Shown: positions 50,135 to 61,114, numbered from the stretch's first letter. The stretch: DNA of 64,000 nucleotides from Fasciola hepatica (GCA_948099385.1 CANUEZ040000180.1:2543001-2607000); one strand, 5' to 3'. Numbers and translations are program-made. The notes: generated by a model from the letters alone, not told the origin.

Positions 50135-50505
50135 AATGCCGTGTGGTGGTAAGCAGTTTCTGTGTTTCCGCCAGGCATATTAAATGCATTTAATGTAACG
50201 GGAATGTGGTCACAATATCGATGAGTAGGAATAGTAACGGAGTGGTGACGACGATACTTCCCGGCGCGAAACTTTTCATCCGTTCGTGCGGTAGCCTTGA
50301 TGATGGGGAACTTCATGCTCCCATCAATATGCAAGCCGCGTTCTTTGCATTTATCACAGCCGAAATAACCAGCAGGGCTTTTGACTTGACGAACAAAGGC
50401 CCTGGCTGGAGTATCACAGATAACGGCCTTCAAGCAACATCGTATGGAAGAATTACGATAGCTTAGGCCGCTAAAACCACCATGCATGGTTGAACACTGG
50501 AACAA
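50110..50505 (-). pseudogene. EnSpm/CACTA-like transposase, upstream domain
   Basis: KAVICDTPARAFVRQVKSPA, GYFGCDKCKERG and SMKFPI are the block preceding the DDE region end in animal EnSpm-like transposases (CDTPAR, GCDKC). It joins the C-terminal block with a frame change near 50130; the expected intervening 200-300 residues are missing. Confidence 0.7.
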
Positions 50506-50860
50506 TTAAATAGCTCACTAGCACAGTCGTTTCACATCTGGCTGAATCCAGTCACGGTAAACGTGTCCGAGGCTTTCCGTGCTCTGTATAAGATCCGGAG
50601 TCGACAAGCAAAATGTCGCGTCGTGGCCACTGCTGAGGCTGTCGGCATCCACCTAGACAACCCCCCTCTGTGTGCCCAAAACAATTTTTGTGTGCTCTTA
50701 AGCTGCCCTGGCCCTCCCTCCACTCTACAACAGGCCACAGACCAGATGAGAACCGACATAATGTGCGAGGAACAATCCACATCCGATCTTGATTAAGCTT
50801 GGATTACAATTAGTTTCCTTCCTTTTTGTGTCACCAATAATCTCTATGACTTCCTGTTTG
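50506..50860. other. Unassigned with short open frame
   Basis: A 78-codon plus-strand frame (50563-50796) is cysteine-containing but unrecognised, and it lacks an ATG-proximal context I would trust. The stretch ends in the left copy of a 12-base direct repeat (GACTTCCTGTTT, about 50848-50859). Confidence 0.3.
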
Positions 50861-51242
50861 CAATTGATTAGTAGGAGATTCGATTTGTATATAATATGAT
50901 TCATCATGCAGCTTGAACGCTCAACTCACCATTGAAAACCATGGAAGCACTGTACAGCTGTTTCATCCTTGTTGGGAATCATCAGCAGTGCACATCCACC
51001 GAGCCCCCACGGGGACTCGAACCCGGGGTGAACGATTGTGAATCGAACACCTTAACCACAAGGCTATCCGGGCTGGCTCTCAACGGTTTGTTGAACATCT
51101 ACACTCCCGGGTTCGAGTCCCCGTGGGGGCTCGGTGGATGTGCACTGCTGATAATTCCCAACAAGGATGAAACAGCTGTACAGTGCTTCCATGGTTTTCA
51201 ATGGTGAGTTGAGCGTTCAAGCTGCATGATGAATCATATTAT
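50860..51242. mobile_element. tRNA-derived fold-back element
   Basis: A near-perfect inverted repeat with arms at 50890-51027 and 51106-51243 (138 bases each, one mismatch noted, positions sum to 102133) encloses a 78-base loop. Each arm ends with the polymerase III B-box GGTTCGAGTCC. The whole is flanked by direct repeats GACTTCCTGTTT (about 50848-50859 and 51243-51254), which look like a 12-base target duplication. This suggests a SINE-like element inserted as, or converted into, an inverted dimer. Confidence 0.75.
51001..51073 (-). tRNA. tRNA-like sequence (SINE head or pseudogene)
   Basis: 73 bases on the minus strand, beginning GCCCGGATAGCCTTGTGGTT. There is an A-box-like TAGCCTTGTGGTTAAGG and a perfect B-box GGTTCGAGTCC. 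The T-arm pairs with one mismatch. The acceptor stem has two mismatches. The anticodon arm would form a short stem with CAC in the loop (valine-like). Because of the mismatches and its place in a fold-back repeat, I regard it as a tRNA-derived element rather than a working tRNA gene. Confidence 0.55.
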
Positions 51243-51355
51243 AGACTTCCTGTTTCTCTAATTGGTCCAATTCCTCAACTTGTCGTAATATCTTGTGATG
51301 CAATGGCATGAGTATGAATCACTGAAAGCGAGCTTGTTCGCCAATCTGTCTTCTC

Positions 51356-51360
<5 letters not shown>

Positions 51361-51407
<47 letters not shown>
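51361..51407. repeat. (TA)n microsatellite
   Basis: A run of about 23 TA units in AT-rich DNA. Confidence 0.9.
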
Positions 51408-51412
<5 letters not shown>

Positions 51413-51845
51413 TCGTTCACTTCATTATTACGTTTCACGCTACAGATCTGACATTTATTTATATTTTTATATTTTCACGTTGCATATCATAATAATTGCC
51501 AAATTGTGCTACTCGTTATCATGTACGTAATTTATTTCATACTCTATTATTTTGCGCTACCCAGGATTATTGAGGAATGCTTGAGAATCTGATGAGGAGG
51601 TTCCAAAGCAGTTATGGATAACGGTGTCCTACAAAGCAGTTTTTCAATATCTGTCATTTTGTTGGAATACAGAACTTTTAGGCAAATGAAAACAACTTCT
51701 TATTAATAAGAAGTCGGACAATTGTCCTTGGGCAATCGTTGAAACTTTTGGTTTGTTGCCTGTTTCATAAGCCAATAATGGGGTCACCCTGGGTATTGCA
51801 TCAACCGAGGACTGTTCACCTACAGTACCGTCAGTTTACGTTAAA
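51408..51845. other. Unassigned AT-rich sequence
   Basis: No coding frame or repeat structure that I can support. Confidence 0.3.
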
Positions 51846-51942
51846 TTAGACGTCATAACTGTTTACAAGAAATGACACCAGATGCGCCTGTATTCTGCGG
51901 TATAAAATCGAGGCGGGGTTCTGGAGAATTCCTCCGATTATA

Positions 51943-52020
<78 letters not shown>

Positions 52021-52230
52021 TATATATACATATGAATAAACATGTACATATATATATATATAAATATATACGTATATTTATACACGACTATAAATGTGTA
52101 AATATATGTACACACGCACATATAAATATAATCCCAGAAAATCCCTGGGATCCCACTTACATTCTATACAGCGGAATCCAAGCACAAGTCTTTCTATTTT
52201 GTAGCCAATGTGTTGCCAAAGCACTTCAGC
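51846..52230. repeat. TA-core repeat with diverged inverted flanks
   Basis: (TA)n tracts (51942-52035 and degenerate to about 52125) are flanked by weakly complementary sequences: 51860-51935 on one side and 52128-52215 on the other, both readable as NP-x-ILY-x-x-IQA in opposite directions. A related flank may follow the TA block at 710-770. Confidence 0.5.
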
Positions 52231-52685
52231 AACCGAATAATGTACCACGCTGACCAATCGTCCCGTTGTCCAGTGAGTGGTTGGCTCCTTGAACGTGCAA
52301 GGGAGTCAGCGAGGCTACGGATGAAGCCAATGGGACTGTGTAAATCTGTTTGAGAGAGGGCAAGGTAAACTGGAAGAAAATAGCGCCATAGGGCGCCGGC
52401 GGGTGTTAGACCGTAATGACAATACGCAAACGATGTTCGGTGTTGTTGTAGTCGCTAGGAGACCAGAAGAAAGTGAAATCATAACCACCGATTGTAGTTT
52501 CTCGGGCCTGTTGGTTGGCAAATCCATGGTGAACTTCCCAACTTATTGCTATCAGTCGGTTGTAAAGATCGTCAGGAAATCGACGAAGCGGACGGGATTC
52601 CGTAGTTGGCGACCGCGACAGCTACTTGGCGTTGCGGGTACGGTTGGAGATTTTGATAGACTAGCTGCCGAGTCCTCACTAGGCG
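52231..52685. other. Unassigned
   Basis: A plus-strand open frame (52403-52726) has no recognisable motif and runs into a repeat tail, so it is not called a gene. Confidence 0.3.
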
Positions 52686-52981
52686 TTATTCAGTTCAGTT
52701 CAGTGCAGTTTGCCCAGGACAGGTAATGGCCACGGCCAATCGAGCGTCCAGAATTCCTTCGATGGTATGCACACCAGTTATGCACCCACCACTGCCGAGT
52801 GTATTTCGTCAAATCCCCGCTAAAAATGAGAGGGAAACGGAAAACCTGTTCGCACTTCAACTGCGAGAGACATGATGCATCGTGAGCGTTCACTGAGACA
52901 GTATGCAATGAGGGAAAATGTCTATTAAAACATACTCCAGAAGGACCACAGTGCTACCCGTCATCCATCTAGTTGACATAC

Positions 52982-53773
52982 TCAAGGCTCACTACGAGGA
53001 AAGGTCTCGTACCACTTGCGATCTAGGGCACCTTTGAAGGATTGGACGGTCTGCAGATCTACCATTCCACCAGGCAGACCGTTCCAACTGTTCACAACCC
53101 TGTTGCTGAAGAAGTGCGATCTAGCCATCAACCTAGCTCGGGCTTTTATCCGCTTCTTTTCATGTCCCCTTGTTCTGAAATCTACGGTCACTTGAAATAG
53201 ACTATCTGGTCTAAGGCCAGGAAAGCCCTTCATTACCTTGAACGTTTCTATGAGATCCTCTCGACTTCTCGTTTCCAACGAGAAAAGATTCAGGTCACAG
53301 ATTCTCTGCTCGTAAGTCTTACCCCTCTGCCCTTCAACCATTCGCGTGGCGAGACGTTGGACTTTCTCGAGGCAGGCGGCGTCCTTTTTGTAGAAGGGTG
53401 ACTAAGCCAGCACGCTACCTTCTAAGTGAGGTCGTACTATAGAAATTTAAATAGGTACGAATACCTCCGGCTTCCAACAAGACAAAGCTGATCGCAGCCT
53501 AAAGAGCTCCCCACGAGCCTTATGCGCAGCAGCGTCGCACTGCTCCGGCCATTTGAAGTCACTGTTCATGATGGCCCCCAGGTCTTTAACCCTACTGACT
53601 GCCTCTATGGTGAACAGCCCTTGATCATGAGCGACAGTTAGGCTCTCTGTTGACCTCGACAACAAATGGCTTTTTTCAGCTTTCAGAGGTAAGTCCCATT
53701 TATATGCACAGTTCAGGACGGTACTTATTTCCCTGTCCAAGTCCGCCCTACCCTCGGATCCAACAGTCTTCAC
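52982..53773 (-). pseudogene. ORF2 RT C-terminus, antisense copy
   Basis: Counterpart of 15359-16150 with the same in-frame stop (53447-53449 on the plus strand). A second defect is the loss of frame between 53341 and 53447, where the sense copy is open. Ends FPRSEP. Confidence 0.85.
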
Positions 53774-53918
53774 ATCATCCGCAAAAATAAAGCTGGGCGA
53801 TTAAAGAGCGGACGCCAGGTCATTAATAAATAACAATAGGACCGGGCCTAGGACGGATCCCTGAGGTACACCACTGGTGACGTTCACCAAACTGGAGCAC
53901 CTGTCCCCCACTTTGACG

Positions 53919-54653
53919 TTAAACGTCCCCCAGCCACCTATATACTGGCCCACCTATACCGAACGTCCCCGTCTTGCATAGCAAAAGACGATGATTAACG
54001 GGGTCGAAAGCCTTGCTAAAGTCGAGGTAGCATACCTCAATTTCCTCACCTTCGTCCAGTCGTCGAGTTACTTCATCTAAGAAGCACAGGAGATTGGTCA
54101 GACAAGATCCCTTTTTCAGGAATCCATGCTGCGCCGGACTGAGCATGGAGTGTTCCAGTAAGTGCTGGCAGATGTGGGCACGGATGATCTTCTCCAGGAC
54201 TTTACACAGGATGCTAGTTAGGCTCACCGGCCTGTAGTTCTGCACATCCGACTTAGGCCCACTCTTATGGATTGCCAGGACTGCCGCGACTTTCCAGTCT
54301 TGAGGCAGCTTACCCTGGTCCAACGTGGATCTGTACAGTCTGCATACCGACGGAGCTATGATATCCGCCAACGGCTTGATGATAACTGGATGAATGCCAT
54401 CTGGGCCCGCTGAATTGTGGCTGTTTAACTCCTGTAGGTACTTACGCACGCATTCCTCTGAGAGATCTAGCTCGTTTAACTGAGAAGGATGCACCAGAGT
54501 CAGATCTACTCGTATCCACCCATCCATCCTATGTACACTACCAAAGTATTCCCCCAGGGCGTCTCCTTTGCCCTGGTCATCAGTGACAATACCATAGTCC
54601 TTAGTGGATGGCGGACCTACGGCATTTCTTGTTGAGCCGTTTAGACTGTACAT
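53919..54653 (-). pseudogene. ORF2 RT palm, antisense copy
   Basis: Contains NSHNSAGPDGIHP, YRPVSLTS, QHGFLKKGSC and YLDFSKAFDPVNH. It ends at the same RWLGDV stop as the sense copy, proving the shared deletion. The frame is longer at its start than in the sense copy because one upstream shift is absent here. Confidence 0.85.
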
Positions 54654-54759
54654 AGCTGTAGAATCTTTTCGGCTGTTGTCTTACAGACTGGGCCAATTTG
54701 AGCCCAAATTCTCGCTTGGAAGTTCTCAGAAGGCTTACAGTCTCGTTTCTCAGCTTCGT

Positions 54760-55851
54760 TTAGCGGTTCCAGGCTAACTGACTGCCGGAAGCTTTGTACT
54801 GGTTCCAGCTGCGGTTTCTACGTCTGATGGCCTTGGCTATTGCAGCCTTCCACCACGTGGGTTTTCCCTCCCCACTCCTTCGTTTTAGGAGTGCGAACTC
54901 TTCCTGTAGGACAGTCACTGATCCCTCTATGGTATGCCAGCGCTCCTCGACAGTAGCCTCCTCTGTCGTGTCCCAGGTCAAACCCATCGCTCCCTTACGA
55001 AGCCTATCTACGTCCATACTACCGAAATGTCTGACCAGCCTTGAAGGTACTTTGGGTTGCCGCATGCAAAGGACGATTTTGACACACACGTTATCACTCT
55101 TGCCCAGCGGTGCAAAATAATGCAGTCCAGACACATCGTTGGGGAAGTTCGTTATAGCTAGATCCAGCAAGGATGGAACGCATCCAGTCCTATATCTGGT
55201 ATTTTCCCTAATATGCTGGTGCAACGCATTGACATGCAGCCGTTCTAAGTAGGTTTGCTCCTCCGATCCCGGCACGCAGACCTCAGCCACCCAGTCGATG
55301 TGCGGAAGATTGAAGTTACCCACTATGAGGGTCTTTTGTGCGTCCTTAACTAGTTCAGCCAAAGTCCGCAGCAAACAAACGTCCTCTTCGTGGTTAGTGC
55401 TTGGTGCCCTGTGGACACGGACAACGTTAACCCTTCTGCCTGGAGGGATGATCGTAACGGCACATAGCTGGATATTGCGAGTGCACATCTTGGTCTGAGA
55501 CTCAAGGTGGTTTGTACCTGACCTAATGAGGATGGCTACTCCACCACCAAGGTGATCCTGCCTATAGACTGCAAAACCGTTACTTAATAGGCCTGGCACA
55601 TGGTCTTCTTCAGAAAGCCACGTTTCCGTGACGGCAACTGTTGACGCTTTCTGCTCGTCAGCGGTTTTGGCGAGTTCCGCCCATTTGTTTCTAATACTAC
55701 ACGCGTTAGTATATAACACCACCGCGTTTGCTCCGTCGCTTAGGTGTCGCTTGTTATTCACTCCTGTCTGTTTCCCAGGCGCAAAGCCTGAGATGATGAC
55801 ACGTTTTTTGCTTCGGATGTCCCCACTGGTGTGCATGAAGCCGGCTGACAA
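54760..55851 (-). pseudogene. ORF2 AP-endonuclease part, antisense copy
   Basis: Same motifs as 13259-14374 (YTNACSIRNKW, TETWLSEED, GNFNLPHIDW, LGKSDNVC) and the same terminal stop after LAWNR. The ORF2 start is at or upstream of 55851. Confidence 0.85.
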
Positions 55852-55871
55852 CCCAGAATTTCCGGCGACTC

Positions 55872-56095
55872 CTAATCCATCTCTATAGGAGTTGCCACAA
55901 CATCCAGACTGGTAGGGGTCGCACTGTCATCCATCTTCGGACAGTACTGCCAATTTTCGTCTTCCGGCGAGTCTTCAATTACAACTATTTGCGACCCCGC
56001 GCGTGGCTTCTTTACTACCGTCGGAGTCGGAGCCTGAGAGCCGAGTACGGCATTCAGCTGAATTTTTTGGTTCCTCACCAGCGCCCTGGTAGTTC
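55872..56095 (-). pseudogene. ORF1 C-terminus, antisense copy
   Basis: RALVRNQKIQLNAVLGSQAP, then VIEDSPEDENWQYCPK, ends PIEMD with TAG. It shows how ORF1 reads where the sense copy is split by the BEL element. The N-terminal extension of the open frame beyond 56095 belongs to the Gypsy element. Confidence 0.8.
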
Positions 56096-56680
56096 GAGTA
56101 ATAACTCGTTCGATGCGGGTGACTGAGCGGCTTGAGCGTGTATAAACTGGCCGGGCGGCTCGCACTCCATGACGGCAGGCTTGACACGGTCGATAGATAC
56201 GGTGTCGTGTCGTCCACTGATGTCTATGACGAATGTTTCAGCCCCTACGTTTTGTTACCCGAAACGGGCCAGTGTATGGCGCTTGTAGTGGTGATCGAAC
56301 GCCGTCGACGCGAAAGAATACATGAGTTGCGGTTTCTAACGCAGTTGGGACATAACTTGTAGACTGTTGTTCGCGCGGCGGACTGGCCTTGAGCACTCGC
56401 ATGTGCTGCGCAAGGCGCTGAGCAAAGTCGCCGTAGTCGAAAGTCACGGTTGGTGAGGGGCTACCGACTCCCCAGGCAGACGAAGTGTACAGCCATATAC
56501 TAGTACGGCCGGTGTTGTGTGTAATTCCTCCTTAACGTTGCTACGCAGGCTCAAGAGTGCTAACGGTAGCGTTTCACTCCAAAGGGGGTTACCGTTTGCT
56601 CGAAGGGCGTATTTTAATTGCCGGTGGAAACGCCCAACCATACCATTGGCCTGAGGGTGGTAAGCTGTCGTCCTAACGTG
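56096..56680 (-). pseudogene. Gypsy integrase C-terminal part
   Basis: HPQANGMVGRFHRQLK (catalytic Glu replaced: GR for ER at the E position) is near 56620-56665. PLWSETLPLALLSLR, then [13 protein letters not shown], then a frame change to FDYGDFAQRLAQHMRVL follow. The C-terminal tail with VFFRVDGVRSPLQAPYTGPF ends near 56100. Confidence 0.8.
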
Positions 56681-57841
56681 TTAGCAACCGAGCGTAGCGA
56701 GTAGGCTGCCAAAAGCGCCGTCAAAGTGTGGACCACAATCGGTGGTCACTGTTGCCGAGCAACCGAAATGACTAACCCAACTGGCCAGAAAAGTTATCGC
56801 GGCCTCTTCCGACGTGGGACGAGGGATAGGCATGGCCTGCGGCCCGCGAGTAAAACGGTCCACGCATATGAGTATGTAAACGTGCCCAAGCGAAGATGAA
56901 AGTGGTCCTACGAGGTCGACGTGCACATGATGAAAACGTGTTCCAGGTTCTGGGAACCTGGCTAACGCCGCCTTAGTGTGCCCGTGGGTCTTAACACGTT
57001 GACACTGCAGGCACGCACGAGCCCATTGACGGACGTCTCCTTTGACACTGTGCCAGACAAAACGCTCAGTTATCAGTTTCACCGAGGCAGTCACACCCGG
57101 ATGAGCCAGATTACGGAGTGTCAGGAAAGTAGGATAACGGTGGGCAGCAGGAACCACCGGCCTAGGACGGCCCTGCGACACATCGCACACGATAGTATTC
57201 CGGGAAGTTGAGATAGGTACTGTCGTCAAGCTCAAAGAACCGTTCTGTCGAAGTTGTTCGATGCCATGAACCATAGCTTGGTCCCGTGCCATTGCGTCCA
57301 AGTTGATATTAGGTGTCGGTGACAGACTTAGTTGATTTACGCGTGATAAGGCGTCAGCGACGGGATTAAATACTCCAGAGACGTGTCGTATGTCCACAGT
57401 AAACTGTGAGACAAAGTCTAAGTGGCGAATCTCGCGTGGCGAGTATCGATCGGAAGCTGACTTTAGTGCGTAAACCAAAGGCTTGTGGTCTGTAAACACC
57501 GTGAACGAACGGCCTTCGAGTGCATATCGAAAATGACGGATTCCCAAGTTGATGGCTAATAACTCTTTACCAAATGTGCTGTACCTAGATTCGGCGGGTT
57601 GCGAGCGCTTAGAGAAGAATGCTAAAGGTTGCCAAGAATCGTCTACGAACTGTTGCAGTACTGCTCCAACCGCTGTGTCCGAGGCATCCGTCACCACCAA
57701 AATGAGAGGCAAAGGGTCGGGGTGGGTAAGGAGTGCTGTGTTGGCGACAGCATCTTTGACGAAGGCAAATGTGACTTGTGCCGTGTCGGGAAACACAAAC
57801 TTCCGGTTAACTCCACACAAAACGTCGGTGAGGGGTTGCAT
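56681..57841 (-). pseudogene. Gypsy RNase H and integrase core
   Basis: 386-residue open frame: MQPLTDVLCG (end of RT connection), [14 protein letters not shown] and [11 protein letters not shown] (RNase H), the HHCC finger with CLQCQRV, and [11 protein letters not shown] and TTDCGPHFDG (integrase Asp residues). It ends at a TAA before the Glu motif. Confidence 0.88.
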
Positions 57842-58589
57842 TGTTCCCGGGACAGCGAGGAATAAATCGGCTGTAGAAATTCACCAAGCCGGCAAACTGA
57901 CGCAACTGGCGAAAAAATTGGGGTTTAGGGTATTCGCGAATAGCGAAAGCCTTATCTGGCAGAGGGCGGATACCTGAGGATGAAACAGAATGTCCTATGA
58001 AGGTGATATCAGACCGGCCTAATTCGCATTTCGCGATATTGATCGTAACGCCGTGCTGGCTAAGGCGTTCGAAAAGTGCTCGTAAGTGTGCGGCGTGCTC
58101 TTGCTCTGAGGAACTAGCCACCAAAATATCATCCAGGTATACGTGGACATTTTCCAAACCACGAGTAGCCTCGTGCATGAACCGTTGGAAGGTCTGGGCT
58201 GCATTGCTGAGTCCAAACGACATTCACAGAAGCTCGAACAGCCCGAAAGGCGTAGTGACGGCAGTTTTAGGGATATTGGCCTCTGCTTCCGGAATCAGGT
58301 TGTACGCACGAACTAAACCGATACGGCTGAGAACGGAGCAACCTGATAAAGACGAAGTAAGGTTCTGTATATGGAGAATCGGGTATCGGTCAGGGACGGT
58401 GGCTTTGTTAAGTGCTCTGTAATCACCACAGGGTCGCCAGTCGCCGCTAGACTTAGGGGCCAGATAAAGAAAGGAAGCCCAAGGGCTACTAGAAGGGCGT
58501 ATTATACCCAGTTCTAGAATGTGTTCGAATTCAGCCTGTGCAACACGAAGCTTGTCTGGTGCTAACCAGCGTGGCCTACCGAACACTGG
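57807..58589 (-). pseudogene. Gypsy reverse transcriptase
   Basis: [20 protein letters not shown] and FGLFELL are followed by an in-frame TGA (58224-58226) where the relative reads Arg, a likely CGA to TGA change. Then come [16 protein letters not shown] and [11 protein letters not shown]. Frame is lost near 57850 at the junction to MQPLTD. Confidence 0.85.
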
Positions 58590-58964
58590 GGGTAACAACC
58601 GGTCGTGGAAAATCCCCTTATAACCATTGCAGTTCCGTGTTTTTCCTAACATCACACACTTGCCTACACTATTGACGTGTCTTTACGCACTGTTTGTTTT
58701 TATGGACCGTTGTTTGTTCGCGCCCAGAGCGCTACTTCGTCATATCCCTGATCTGAACCTGCGTGAAGCATGTGCCCCTTCCTCGCACGTCGTAACTCGG
58801 TTTCTCGTTTGTTGAGTCCTTGTGATCTCATAATTGAGGTTTGTACCCGTTTGGTGTCCTTGTTTATTCAATAATCTAGTATCGTAGAATATCACGGATA
58901 ATCGCCTTTTGATTTCGGGATCCGTTGTGAATTCGGCTACGCATTGTTCAAACGTGTGTTACAC
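58590..58964 (+). repeat. Solo BEL-type LTR inside the Gypsy element
   Basis: About 375 bases, plus-strand orientation, from GGTAACAACCGGTCGTGGAA to GTGTGTTACA. It is clearly related to the 6373 LTR with scattered changes and small indels. It is flanked by CTGGG on both sides (58585-58589 and 58965-58969). It splits the Gypsy frame between ...DTKGPPV and FGRPR. Confidence 0.85.
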
Positions 58965-59768
58965 TGGGGGTCCCTTAGTATCGATATAGTGAGTGACGTT
59001 GTTGGTCACTGCTGGGAGAGGCCCGACCTGCCGAAAAATGGCCGGGTGGGCGGCGATGAGTTCGCCATAAGGTTGGTGTGCCGGTGGTTGAACGTAAAAA
59101 GGCATGACGTGATTCACTCGCGAATTATAACCCGCAACAGCGAGAGTGGTCTGACGATCTACCACTCTGCGGCGCTGTGCATCAACTAACAAGTCAAAGT
59201 GTTGCAGGAAGTTAATGCCTAGAACTGGGTACGGGACGTCTGCGTTGATGAATACCCAACGAAAATTACGCTTCAAACCTAAGTTTAAGGTGAGCGACCG
59301 CTGGCCAAACGTTGGGATGGCCGTGCCATTCGCAGCGCGTAGTGTTTGGGCCTGCGGTGTGCTATTGTCGCCTTTCGGTCGGGGGAGGACGCCCACTCCG
59401 GCACCGGTATCTACAACGAATAGGTTATTTGAAATGATGTCCCTTACGTCCAAAAGGCGACTGTTGGTTCAATATCCGGCTTCGTGGATCGCCACCACGG
59501 GCCGGGGGTTTAGTTTTCCTTGATGAGCACCGGGAAACGTACACCTTGGTTCGCATCGTTTGGCTTCCTCACCGAAGCGACTGTGGTATTTACAATACCC
59601 TTCTTTTGAAGAGCCGAAACGTCGTCGCAGTGACGGACTATGGAGCTTAGGTGAGCGTGCGCGGTGCCGCTCCTGTGACCCACTTTTTCTTACTGCCAGG
59701 CGTTGCAGGCTCGCGTCAATTCTAGACAAAACTGACGCGAGGTCGTTAGATGTTCGCAAGGCAGGCAC
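58965..59768 (-). pseudogene. Gypsy gag finger and protease, antisense arm copy
   Basis: Counterpart of 45671-46480. It has the CHCC finger (EAKRCEPRC) and the same in-frame TGA between gag and protease (59469-59471), and the active site is DTGAGVGVLPRP. The only notable differences are a few residues. Confidence 0.82.
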
Positions 59769-59897
59769 CGTTGTGACGGAGGACCTGGTTACTCAAGTTA
59801 CAGCGGGGTTGTATGGTGACATAACGTCATCAGCTATCGCTGCAGTTTCCTCCAGCGAGCATTTGCGCGTGGCACTTAGTAAAACTGGAATGTTGTG

Positions 59898-60131
59898 CAC
59901 TCGGTGGGCCTCCCTCTGGTGTACCGTCTATCTCGGAGGGTGACTTATCTATGGAACTCGCTGCCAGCCGAAGTGGTGGAAGAGCCCAACGACACATTGT
60001 TCAAGCGACTTCTGGGCGTATTTCTAAAGAGGTGGTGGGAGACACACATGAGTCTACATCACTGAGCTGTGGTGAGGAGGCTTACACGGAAGAGATACCC
60101 TCTGCCTCTATTATGAAGAATGAAAAAAAAA
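59898..60131 (+). mobile_element. 5'-truncated non-LTR insertion with poly(A)
   Basis: Absent from the other arm, where TGTTGTG is followed by CGGCAAACGTAATTACGG. It reads in one frame VGLPLVYRLSRRVTYLWNSL, then PAEVVEEPNDTLFKRLLGVF, ending at TGA near 60064. This is the conserved C-terminal block of a non-LTR RT, from a family not otherwise seen here. It ends in A9 (60123-60131). The tail type (poly-A) also differs from the CTGAA families. Confidence 0.75.
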
Positions 60132-61114
60132 CGTAATTACGGTCTTCTTCTGCAAGGAACAACGAGTAAACTTCATCTGACTTCATAACTTACCAAAATA
60201 AGTCAGACTCTTGTTGTTCAGCTGACTTTTTATAGCTTCACCAGATGGAAAGGAAAACTAAGTTCTCGATTCCAACGGTGGGCCACCTTAGGTCAGGTAT
60301 GCTACCCAACAGTGAATGGAAAGGGGAATACACAATTCATGATACATTAAGGAAATCATAAATATCGTATCCTTATACAGCTGGTTATTGTATGTATGTA
60401 TGTATATACAATCTATCAAGTATTATCTTTTTTAATGAACGAAAAAACTATTTTTTACATTTTTTCCTCAGTTTCTTAAACAACAAGCCAAAGCAATACA
60501 GGAATTTATTAACTGTACTTCAGTAGCATTAAAAAGCCGAACGGTGAGTGAAAAGGGCAAAACCCTAAACCTAAACCAATCTTTCATAACCAAAATACAC
60601 TCGGGGATTAATTCCAGCTTACTACATTAACTATTAAATCGACCGCCTATGGCGTACACAGCAACTGCATTGGAAACGGCGGTTGCTCAAATTTTTCATT
60701 TGGACTGATTGGACGCTATCCCGTCGAACCCGATAGCGTCTAAACACACGGGCTTAAGTTGTGGGAATCGGTGCCCGTAGAAAATGAGATTGAAGTGAAA
60801 TGTTATGGTACCAGAGTGGGGCAAGTTCCGACCTGGCTTAGCGTAATGCAAGCCTCAAACAGCTGACGGATTAACTGCTGCAAGGAAATTGAACAAAAAC
60901 ACCGTAAAATTGTGCTTTTTAGTGAAGAGCTTTTTAAAGTTCATTGTTAATTTTTGTTGAAACTTGTTTCTTTTGGTCAAATCTCGGTAATTAGCTCTCC
61001 CGTTATTGGCTTAGCCGTTGCAGCTTGTTGATTGGGTTATTGGTCATATATAATCCGTAACCCTAGGCTTGATGTTCACTTGCCATTTCTTTCTTTCACT
61101 GTCCGGTTCTCGAT
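60132..61114. other. Spacer between Gypsy gag and MULE
   Basis: Reverse complement of 44552-45530. It contains a (GTAT)n run near 60390-60410 and TAAACCTAAACC-type repeats near 60570. No gene. It presumably contains the MULE 5' end and promoter. Confidence 0.35.

Larger units (their letters stand above)
52686..56095 (-). mobile_element. Non-LTR element 2 family, antisense 5'-truncated copy
   Basis: Reverse complement of the same family as 5073-16471, without the BEL insertion. The tail (CTGAA)n is at 52686-52715, ORF2 pieces lie at 52982-55851, and the ORF1 C-terminus is at 55872-56090. The 5' end is truncated at about 56095, where the C-terminal tail of an antisense Gypsy element begins. 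ORF2 differs from the sense copy by only scattered substitutions and shares its lesions. Confidence 0.88.
56096..59900 (-). mobile_element. Gypsy element, antisense, decayed, split by a solo LTR
   Basis: On the minus strand the order is gag CHCC finger and protease (59768-58959), solo LTR insertion (58964-58590), RT (58589-57807), RNase H and integrase start (57841-56681), integrase end (56641-56444) and tail (56447-56096). Stops and frameshifts separate the parts. It is the same family as the gag/protease fragment at 45.6-46.5 kb and a relative of the 38.5-kb element. Confidence 0.85.

Noticed and set aside
51001..51073. Functional tRNA-Val gene
   Set aside because: Acceptor stem mismatches and embedding in a long fold-back repeat favour a tRNA-derived element.
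50389..51243. CRISPR-like or regular spaced repeats
   Set aside because: The repeated sequence is an inverted pair and not direct repeats with spacers; the window is eukaryotic.
52403..52726. 107-codon plus frame as a gene
   Set aside because: It runs into the CTGAA tail of the antisense non-LTR copy and has no motif.
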